Assembly (NCBI GenBank): GCA_021809235.1
Contig: JAKBAG010000145.1
Span: forward strand, 1 to 7,844
Reading direction: 5' to 3'
Length of the DNA stretch: 7,844 nucleotides
DNA from: Acidobacteriota bacterium
GTDB taxonomy: Bacteria; Acidobacteriota; Terriglobia; Terriglobales; Acidobacteriaceae
Positions 1 through 5,124 of the stretch are shown piece by piece. A program made the position numbers and the translations under genes. The first letter of the stretch is position 1; each line of letters opens with the position of its first letter. Under the pieces are notes generated by a model that was not told the origin of the DNA, searched no databases, and was given only the letters and a program-made list of their open reading frames with translations.

Positions 1-565
1 CCGGAGAGAGCTTCAGTGCCTGCAGCAGGTCGCTTGAGGCCTCGGCGTAGTCCGGATGTCCGTCGATGCCGGTGCGGTCAATCTGTGCCAGTGCGCGCCA
101 GATTTGGGCCAGCCCTGCCTTGCCGGAGACACCGGGATCAAGCGCAGTTGCGGCCAGCAGAACGGGGCGCGCTTCGGCCAGTTTGTTCATGCGCGCCAAC
201 AGCAGCCCCAGGGAGGCCTGCGCGGCAAAGTTCTTGGGCTGCAAGGCGATGCAGCGTCGATAGAGGGCGACGGCATCGTCATTGCGATTTTGCTCGTCGG
301 CTACGAAGGCGGCGTCGAAGAGGGCGCGGGCATCGTCGGGATGACCGGCAAGCCAGGCATCCAGCAGCGGCGCGGCAGTTTTCCAGTCGCTTTTGGTCAG
401 CGCAGCTTCGGCCCGGGCAAACTCTGCATTGCGCGGGTCGGCGGCTTGAGCAGCGCTCTTCGGGGTGGCTGTTTCGGGTCTAGCCGGAGCCGGTGCCAAC
501 TGCGCAAGCAGCGGCGAGCAGGCCAGGCTCAGCACGAGTGCGGAGATGGAAACGCGGATGATCAC
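1..565 (-). CDS. Exported TPR-repeat protein, partial (C-terminus beyond window)
   Basis: The minus-strand frame is open from a GTG at 565 to the window edge, giving 188 residues with no stop. The N-terminus looks like a signal peptide: MIIR, a hydrophobic stretch (about residues 5-21) and a likely cleavage near LLA-Q. An Ala/Pro-rich linker (22-43) follows. From about residue 44 come three helical repeats; those at about 78-111 and 112-145 are spaced exactly 34 residues and carry TPR-type signatures (D-A-L-Y at 97-102, then A-L-x-P; L-G at 119-120, then A-L-D-P at 141-144). TPRs are protein-interaction scaffolds, so this is probably a periplasmic or secreted adaptor; no catalytic domain is seen in this part. 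It lies 62 nt downstream of the transporter on the same strand and could be co-transcribed with it, but nothing ties it functionally to sugar use. The start is uncertain: no ATG lies nearby, and GGAAGG abuts the GTG directly. The TPR call is firm, the specific role unknown. Confidence 0.8.
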   Translation of the reverse strand, partial: MIIRVSISALVLSLACSPLLAQLAPAPARPETATPKSAAQAADPRNAEFARAEAALTKSDWKTAAPLLDAWLAGHPDDARALFDAAFVADEQNRNDDAVALYRRCIALQPKNFAAQASLGLLLARMNKLAEARPVLLAATALDPGVSGKAGLAQIWRALAQIDRTGIDGHPDYAEASSDLLQALKLSP

Positions 566-573
566 CCTTCCAG

Positions 574-579
574 TGTATA
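574..579 (-). promoter_or_regulatory. Possible -10 box before the TPR gene
   Basis: Read on the minus strand, TATACA lies 8 nt before the GTG start at 565, the same spacing as the -10-like boxes before the deaminase gene and aroC. No recognisable -35 hexamer lies 16-18 nt further upstream. The box matches TATAAT at only four of six bases, so this is a weak candidate. If active it would give a leaderless or nearly leaderless transcript; otherwise the TPR gene is read through from the transporter. Confidence 0.25.
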
Positions 580-627
580 GGCCGGATGGGCTGGTAGAGC
601 CGCGTTCCTGTAGGGGTGGTTGCGCTG

Positions 628-2313
628 TCAGTACTGGCTGAAGCCGCGCTCAATCTCCTCCAGAGTGCGACCGCGCGTCTCCGGCAGCAGGAAGAGCGAG
701 ATGACCAGGTAGAGCAGCGTGCAGGCCGACCAGAAAAAGAACATCGTAGAGTAGCCGAAGTGATCGACGACGGGGAGGAAGAGATCGGCGATGAGCGTGG
801 AGACGGCAAGATTGAGCAGCAGTGCAATGCCCATGCCGATGGCTCGGATGCGGGTGGGCATGAGTTCGGAGAGCATAAGCCAGACCACCACGCCGGGACC
901 GATGGCAAAGGAGGCAATAAAGAGGCTGAGCGCGATCGTGATAAGCCATCCGGTGGCTGGCGCAGGCAGTGGACCGATGCGGGCGCGGCGGATGGTGAGT
1001 GGTCGCGTGGAGGCGAGCACAAGAGGTGGATCGGTGCTGCGCAGCGTGGCGATCTGCTCCTTGCCGTCGAGCGCGTAGAGCAGTGTGAGCACCTGCGTTG
1101 CTTGGTTGCCGGATGCCTGCCAGTGGGTGGCGGAAAGCTGCAACGAACCATGGTGGACCTGCTGCTGTACGGCGGAGGTGATGTCCCGCATCTGGTCTTC
1201 CGCATGGAGAAAGATGAATCCACCGAGAGCCAGCGCGAGAGTGACGCCGGTGGTGCCGATTATGAGCAGGAAGCGTCGGCCCTTGCGATCGACCAGCCAG
1301 ATGGCCAGCAGGGTGATGAGGCAGTTCAGCAGCTTCACGACAACATCGCCCTGCGCAGCATGGTTGGCGCTGAGTCCGGCCTGGCGCAGGATGACGACCA
1401 GATAAGCAAGGATGGAGTTGATGCCGGTGGTCTGGTTGAGCACCAGCACGGAGCACGCCAGCAGAAACGGAAGAACGTATTTGCGCTGCAGGAGCGTTTC
1501 CGCAGGTGCCGCAGCATGGGCTGTTCCGGTGATGCCCGAGGCTGGCTTCAGGGCGACCATGGATTGCTGCATGGCTGCCAGCTCAAGCTCGGCTTCCTCC
1601 GGAGGGACACTGCGCAACAGTGCCGTCCGTGCGGCGGCATAGCGTCCGCGCAGGGCAAGCCAGCGAGGGGATTCGCTGAGAAACAGAGAACCGACCGTGA
1701 ACAGGATGCCGGGGAGCAGGACGGAGGCAAACATGCCTCGCCATGCATGATTGGCCGCCTGCTGGATGAGCAGGGGATTGCCGTTAGCGGCAGAAATTGC
1801 GGCCTCAGCCTGGTGCGTGAAGAACAGGCCGGTGAAGGCGGCAACGACAATGCCCAGCGTGAGCATGAACTGGAAGATGGCCGTGCCGCGACCGCGGGTT
1901 GCAGCGCTGAGCGTTTCTGCCAGGTAGAGCGGAATCACAACACCGAGGATGCCACCGCTCATGCCCTGGAGCAGCCGACCCAGCAGCAGTGGCAGAAAAC
2001 TCTGCGAGAGGACAATGATGCCGATGCTGGCCAGAAAGCAAAGGCCACTGAGGATCATCATGCGCCGCCTGCCGAAGATATCGGCCAACAGGCCACCGGC
2101 GAGGGAAGAGATCACGCCGCCGGCCAGCACGGCAGCAACAATGGCCGAGGTCTGCTGCAGGGAGAGATGGATGGTCCGGTCCAGATAGAGCAGGGCCGCG
2201 GCGATGATGCCGACATCGATGCCATAGAGCAGGCCACCCAGTCCTGAGACGAGTAGCAGATAGCGGGAGTAGAGCAGCCGTGAAGAGTCGGCTGTGCGTA
2301 ACGGTTGGCTCAC
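628..2313 (-). CDS. Sugar-porter family MFS transporter with large periplasmic insertion
   Basis: A 561-residue inner-membrane protein of the major facilitator superfamily, sugar porter family (XylE/GLUT type), expected to import a monosaccharide with protons. Twelve membrane segments can be placed at about 18-40, 57-78, 86-105, 108-133, 146-165, 194-212, 279-304, 323-342, 348-369, 456-482, 491-512 and 520-543. Family motifs are present in order: GRRR (81-84), RLLQG (113-117), PLYLAE (128-133), SESPRW (213-218), NQTTGIN (293-299, the sugar-binding QQxxGIN region), VDRKGRR (341-347), WLMLSE (478-483) and PETRGR (544-549). The usual length is about 450-490 residues; the excess is mainly an 85-residue loop between TM9 and TM10 (371-455), on the periplasmic side. 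The GTG start at 2313 overlaps the deaminase stop (GTGA) and has GGGGAG 7 nt upstream at 2321-2326, so the two are translationally coupled. The neighbour suggests an amino sugar as substrate, but that is inference; glucose or another hexose is possible. Confidence 0.92.
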   Translation of the reverse strand: MSQPLRTADSSRLLYSRYLLLVSGLGGLLYGIDVGIIAAALLYLDRTIHLSLQQTSAIVAAVLAGGVISSLAGGLLADIFGRRRMMILSGLCFLASIGIIVLSQSFLPLLLGRLLQGMSGGILGVVIPLYLAETLSAATRGRGTAIFQFMLTLGIVVAAFTGLFFTHQAEAAISAANGNPLLIQQAANHAWRGMFASVLLPGILFTVGSLFLSESPRWLALRGRYAAARTALLRSVPPEEAELELAAMQQSMVALKPASGITGTAHAAAPAETLLQRKYVLPFLLACSVLVLNQTTGINSILAYLVVILRQAGLSANHAAQGDVVVKLLNCLITLLAIWLVDRKGRRFLLIIGTTGVTLALALGGFIFLHAEDQMRDITSAVQQQVHHGSLQLSATHWQASGNQATQVLTLLYALDGKEQIATLRSTDPPLVLASTRPLTIRRARIGPLPAPATGWLITIALSLFIASFAIGPGVVVWLMLSELMPTRIRAIGMGIALLLNLAVSTLIADLFLPVVDHFGYSTMFFFWSACTLLYLVISLFLLPETRGRTLEEIERGFSQY

Positions 2314-3452
2314 GCTTCTTCTCCCCGCTTGTCCGCGATCGTATTCAGGACAGCTTTCTGCAGGTGCCGGGGATGATCCATGTCAATCCCGCGAAGGGCT
2401 GCCATATGGTAGGCGAATAGCTGGAGTGGGACAACCTCGGAGGCTGCGAGCAGAGGCTCGCTGCATGGATTGATAGGGATGGAATCGGTGGCCAGCCTGC
2501 GCACCTCGGCATCGTCGCGGTTGGCCACAACGAGCACGCGCGCCTGCTGCCGCAGCAGGTGGTCGAGAATCTCGCGTGTTCGGCGATAGCGCAGCATCGA
2601 CTCCGTGCTTGCCGGATCGAAGGTGGCAAGCAGCACCACCGGAACTGTTCGGCTGACGAGGGCGTTGGGTCCATGCAGCAGCTCGCCGGTCGGGTAGGCC
2701 TCGGCGTGCATGTAGGAGGATTCCTTGAGTTTGAGTGCACCTTCCCGGGCGATGGCTGCATGGATACCACGACCGAGGTATAGGAAGCTTTGTGCATCGG
2801 CGGTCTGTGCGGCCAGCTGTGCGGCGGCTGTATCCCAATCCGGGAGCTGGGTTCGCAGATTCAAGGCCAGAGTATGCACCTCGGCCAGGCAGTCCTGTAG
2901 ACGGTGTGGCGCCATCCGCTGCAGTGCGGCAGCCTCATGCAGCGCAAGCAGGTAGAGGACAATGATCTGGCAGAGAAAGCTTTTGGTCGCGGGGATGGCC
3001 TGTTCAGGCCCGGCCAGCAGCGGTAGCGTCATCGCGGCTTCTCGGGCCATTGTGGATTCGGGGTGGTTGGTGATAGCCAGCGTGCGCAGCCCCTGTTTGC
3101 AGGCCAGTCGCAGCGCGGCTAGAGTATCGGCGGTTTCCCCGGATTGCGAGAGCACAAGGACGGAGGATGCCGAACGGGGATTCAGGGCGCGCAGGGCAAA
3201 TTCGCTGGCATACTCCACATCGACGGTGGCACCGGCCAGCTCCTCCAGCAGCAGTTCCGCCACGAGTCCGCTGTGGCGGCTGGAGCCGCTGGCGGCAATG
3301 ATCAGAGGACCGGATGCGGTCAGCGTGGGATGGAGATGCTGCCAGGCTGCGGGGGCGAAGGCGGTGCCACAGGTGTAGTAGGCAAGTAGCGATTCGAGCA
3401 CGTCCGGCTGCTGGTGAATTTCGCGCAGCATGGCATGGGCGTGGGGGAGCAT
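2310..3452 (-). CDS. nagB-II: SIS-domain glucosamine-6-phosphate deaminase (NagB-II-like; GlmS isomerase domain without glutaminase)
   Basis: 380 residues forming the two tandem SIS sugar-phosphate domains of GlmS (about 45-175 and 215-355) with no N-terminal glutaminase domain. Clear GlmS-like motifs: ASGSS (54-58), SQSGETADTLAALR (102-115), IPATKSF (153-159), LGRG (226-229), EGALKLKE (237-244), GELLHGP (256-262) and DMDHPRHLQK (357-366). By alignment to E. coli GlmS, E244, H260 and K366 correspond to the catalytic Glu488, His504 and Lys603. The terminal VTVE of GlmS is not kept; a 14-residue extension follows K366. Without a glutaminase the expected cytoplasmic reaction is glucosamine-6-P to fructose-6-P plus ammonia, as in NagB-II enzymes; AgaS-like or another amino-sugar-phosphate isomerase is the alternative. 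It is first in a minus-strand unit with the transporter. The ATG at 3452 is preferred because a strong promoter lies at leaderless distance; a second ATG at 3431 starts closer to the conserved region (MLREI) but has no ribosome binding site. Confidence 0.82.
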   Translation of the reverse strand: MLPHAHAMLREIHQQPDVLESLLAYYTCGTAFAPAAWQHLHPTLTASGPLIIAASGSSRHSGLVAELLLEELAGATVDVEYASEFALRALNPRSASSVLVLSQSGETADTLAALRLACKQGLRTLAITNHPESTMAREAAMTLPLLAGPEQAIPATKSFLCQIIVLYLLALHEAAALQRMAPHRLQDCLAEVHTLALNLRTQLPDWDTAAAQLAAQTADAQSFLYLGRGIHAAIAREGALKLKESSYMHAEAYPTGELLHGPNALVSRTVPVVLLATFDPASTESMLRYRRTREILDHLLRQQARVLVVANRDDAEVRRLATDSIPINPCSEPLLAASEVVPLQLFAYHMAALRGIDMDHPRHLQKAVLNTIADKRGEEA

Positions 3453-3460
3453 CTGAAGGA

Positions 3461-3489
3461 ATTATTGTTGCGGAAGGGATGACTGTCAA
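3461..3489 (-). promoter_or_regulatory. Strong sigma70-type promoter of the deaminase-transporter unit, leaderless
   Basis: On the minus strand TTGACA (3489-3484, perfect -35) is followed by a 17-nt spacer and AATAAT (3466-3461, five of six matches to the -10). Only 8 nt (TCCTTCAG) separate the -10 from the deaminase ATG at 3452. Transcription normally starts about 6-8 nt after the -10, which would put the first base at or within two bases of the A of ATG. There is no purine-rich Shine-Dalgarno in the 8 nt, which fits leaderless translation. A TGTTG/CAACA element (3466-3470) overlaps the spacer and the first -10 base, so a repressor could act here. Confidence 0.75.
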
Positions 3490-3553
3490 AGGCCGATTCT
3501 GCATCCAACAGAAAGAATTCGGTGTCCTGTTGCGGGATGGCAGGCAACAGAAA
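3466..3553. repeat. Cluster of CAACA/TGTTG elements in the divergent region, operator candidates
   Basis: Four related short elements occur in alternating orientation: TGTTGCGG at 3466-3473, CAACAGAAA at 3506-3514, CTGTTGCGG at 3527-3535 and GCAACAGAAA at 3544-3553. TGTTGCGG is thus an 8-bp direct repeat (3466 and 3528), and CAACAGAAA a 9-bp direct repeat (3506 and 3545). The last two elements form a perfect 7-bp inverted repeat, CTGTTGC (3527-3533) and GCAACAG (3544-3550), with a 10-nt centre. The leftmost copy overlaps the deaminase promoter. This arrangement suits a dimeric regulator, but no regulator gene is in the window and the function is inferred. Confidence 0.45.
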
Positions 3554-3593
3554 CAGCACTTTGGCGGCCCAGGCAGCGATTACGCCGGGTAGT

Positions 3594-3608
3594 GCAGCCC
3601 TTTGCTGC
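3594..3608 (+). other. Small hairpin just upstream of the GH18 ribosome binding site
   Basis: GCAGC (3594-3598) and GCTGC (3604-3608) can pair around a five-base loop (CCTTT), ending 5 nt before the GAGG Shine-Dalgarno. If in the GH18 leader it could modulate translation. The stem is short and may be chance. I see no convincing -35/-10 pair on the plus strand in 3453-3622, so the start of this leader is unknown. Confidence 0.25.
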
Positions 3609-3613
3609 CAGGC

Positions 3614-3619
3614 GAGGTG
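3614..3619 (+). promoter_or_regulatory. Ribosome binding site deciding the GH18 start
   Basis: GAGGTG lies just upstream of the ATG at 3623, with five bases between GAGG and the ATG. It selects this ATG over the in-frame TTG at 3602 and GTG at 3617, and the resulting protein begins directly with a well-formed signal peptide. Confidence 0.65.
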
Positions 3620-3622
3620 ACG

Positions 3623-4693
3623 ATGCGGCAATTGCGTTGGATGATGCTGTGCATGGCAGCAGCAGTGATGAGCGGAGCGGCCTGGGCCAGGCCGTATGCG
3701 GTCTTTTACATGGATGACAGCACAGCGGCAGCGGCTTCCTTTGCCCGGCATGCAGATAAGGTGGATCTGCTGATTCCCACCTGGTACGAGGTGGATGGGG
3801 ATGGACTGCTCAGTGGCGGGCCCAATGAGAACGTGATGCAGCAGGCGCAGCATAGCGGCGTGGATGTGATGCCGATCGTGGCGCTGTTTGACGCCGACGT
3901 CTTCCATGACCTGGCCACCAGTCGTATGGCGCAGACGGAGATGAATGCAGCCATGATCCGAGAGTGCAAAGCACACGGATACACCGGCTTCCAGATTGAT
4001 TTTGAGCATCTCGACTGGACGGATCGGGATCTGCTGTCGGCGCTGGTGGCGCGGTCGGCGCAAACCCTGCACTCAGCCGGACTGAAGCTTTCGATTGCCA
4101 CGATTCCCAATGCTCCCGGCTACGTGACTACCAAGGATGGATTCGAGGGCTGGATGTTTCGGCAGTGGCGCGGTGTCTATGATCTGGCTGCGTTGAGCAA
4201 GTCTGCTGACTGGATCAGCCTGATGACCTATGACCAGCATACGCGCTGGACGATGCCCGGACCGGTAGGTGGCTGGGCATGGACGGTGGATAACCTGAAA
4301 TATGCCCTCCAGTTTGTCCCCAGGGACAAGCTGTTGCTGGGCATTCCCCTTTATGGATACCACTGGTATGCCGACGCGCCTGCAGAGAGCGATGGCGATG
4401 AGACGCCAAACCTGACGGCGGATCAAGTGGGTGCAGAAGACGCGATGGAGATGGCGAAGACATATCGTGGCGGTCGAGTGGACTGGGATGCCGACGACCA
4501 TACGCCGTACTTCTATTTCTATCGGCAGCAGATGCGGGAGTGGGTATACTTCACGAATGCGCGGGCCTTTGCGGACCGGGTGGAATTGACGGAGCAGAAT
4601 GGAATCAAGGGATTCTGCGCCTGGGTGCTGGGGACCGAAGATCCGCAGATCTGGACCCGGCTGCCAAACCATCCGGCACATGGTCCGGCCTGA
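3623..4693 (+). CDS. Secreted glycoside hydrolase family 18 protein (chitinase / N-acetylglucosaminidase-like)
   Basis: 356 residues. The N-terminus (MRQLRW, hydrophobic 7-20, AWA cleavage near 23) is a Sec signal peptide, so the enzyme acts in the periplasm or outside the cell. The rest is a single GH18 TIM barrel. The catalytic strand reads GFQIDFE (122-128): D126 and E128 match the last Asp and the acid Glu of DxxDxDxE, while the first two Asp positions are Thr121 and Gln124. Further family features are MTYD (201-204), LLGIPLYGYHW (238-248) and GFCAWVLGTEDPQIW (330-344), with the expected Trp at the end of the barrel. The pattern is closest to the spore-lytic/YaaH-type GH18 group, which cleaves N-acetylglucosamine-containing glycans by substrate-assisted catalysis. 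No LysM, carbohydrate-binding or fibronectin module is seen. It diverges from the deaminase-transporter unit, suggesting release of amino sugar from chitin or peptidoglycan. The stop codon lies in the ribosome binding site of the next gene. Confidence 0.88.
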   Translation: MRQLRWMMLCMAAAVMSGAAWARPYAVFYMDDSTAAAASFARHADKVDLLIPTWYEVDGDGLLSGGPNENVMQQAQHSGVDVMPIVALFDADVFHDLATSRMAQTEMNAAMIRECKAHGYTGFQIDFEHLDWTDRDLLSALVARSAQTLHSAGLKLSIATIPNAPGYVTTKDGFEGWMFRQWRGVYDLAALSKSADWISLMTYDQHTRWTMPGPVGGWAWTVDNLKYALQFVPRDKLLLGIPLYGYHWYADAPAESDGDETPNLTADQVGAEDAMEMAKTYRGGRVDWDADDHTPYFYFYRQQMREWVYFTNARAFADRVELTEQNGIKGFCAWVLGTEDPQIWTRLPNHPAHGPA

Positions 4694-4702
4694 GGAGCGG
4701 AG
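4693..4702 (+). promoter_or_regulatory. Ribosome binding site of the EVE gene overlapping the GH18 stop
   Basis: AGGAG at 4693-4697 (9 nt before the ATG) and GGAG at 4699-4702 (4 nt before it) lie in the 13-nt gap. The first starts inside the TGA of GH18, so ribosomes ending GH18 translation are placed to re-initiate. This decides the ATG at 4707 as start. Confidence 0.6.
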
Positions 4703-4706
4703 CAGC

Positions 4707-5087
4707 ATGGCCTATTTTCTTTTCAAGACGGAACCGGATGTCTATTCCTTTGCGGATTTTCAGCGCGATAAGGAGACGGTATGGGATGGGGTGACGAATC
4801 CGCAGGCAGTCAAATATTTGCGCGAGATGCAGGCGGGAACTGAATGGATCTTCTACCACACCGGCGACGAGCGGCGCGCAGTGGGTACCGGTACAGTGCT
4901 GAGTGTGGACCCGACAGACCCTAAAGTGCCGGTGGTGCGGGTTCGTGTTGGCAAGCCTCTGAAGACGCCCCGCACATTGGCCGAGATCAAGGCCAATCCA
5001 CTCTTTGCCCAGTCTCCGCTGGTCATCATCGGGCGTCTTTCGGTGGTTCCACTCACGACGCAGCAGTGGGCCTGGCTGGTGGGTTGA
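4707..5087 (+). CDS. Stand-alone EVE-domain protein (PUA-like fold, thymocyte nuclear protein 1 type)
   Basis: 126 residues covering one EVE domain from end to end. Hallmarks: MAYFLFKTEP (1-10), VWDGVTNPQA (25-34), a hydrophobic strand ending IFYHTG (48-53), GTGTV (60-64), the TLAEIKANP segment (90-98) and RLSVVPLTTQQW (110-121). EVE domains share the PUA-like fold with YTH domains and are thought to hold a modified base of DNA or RNA in an aromatic cage; small stand-alone bacterial forms are widespread with no settled function. At 126 residues it is a little shorter than many relatives (about 135-155), mostly through a compact loop near 66-76, and no part of the fold is obviously missing. 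An open frame continues upstream to 4599, but those codons overlap GH18 and are not EVE-like. It lies between a secreted glycosidase and housekeeping genes, which gives no clear clue to its target. Confidence 0.9.
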   Translation: MAYFLFKTEPDVYSFADFQRDKETVWDGVTNPQAVKYLREMQAGTEWIFYHTGDERRAVGTGTVLSVDPTDPKVPVVRVRVGKPLKTPRTLAEIKANPLFAQSPLVIIGRLSVVPLTTQQWAWLVG

Positions 5088-5110
5088 GGCACTGCTGGCC
5101 TGTCTTTCGT

Positions 5111-5116
5111 TACAAT
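5111..5116 (+). promoter_or_regulatory. aroC: Candidate -10 box giving a leaderless aroC transcript
   Basis: TACAAT (five of six matches to TATAAT) ends 8 nt before the aroC ATG, the same distance as in the deaminase promoter. No Shine-Dalgarno is present between the EVE stop and the ATG. The only -35-like hexamer is TTGAGG at 5084-5089, but the 21-nt spacing is too long for a standard promoter, so support is partial. Confidence 0.45.
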
Positions 5117-5124
5117 CGAAAAAT

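Noticed and set aside
480..1223. 247-codon minus-strand open frame
   Set aside because: Shifted frame of the transporter gene; Ser/Arg/Pro-rich with no recognisable domain.
616..2247. 543-codon open frame on the plus strand opposite the transporter
   Set aside because: It is antisense to a gene with intact sugar-porter motifs and 12 membrane segments. Its translation is low-complexity, rich in Gln, Glu, Asp and Gly, as expected from the complement of hydrophobic codons in GC-rich DNA.
3602..3622. TTG start for GH18 at 3602
   Set aside because: It would put seven residues (LPGEVT-like) before a proper signal peptide and has no ribosome binding site; the ATG at 3623 has GAGGTG just upstream.
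4885..4894. Perfect 10-bp palindrome GTACCGGTAC
   Set aside because: It lies inside the EVE coding sequence over Gly-Thr codons and has no partner site; likely chance.
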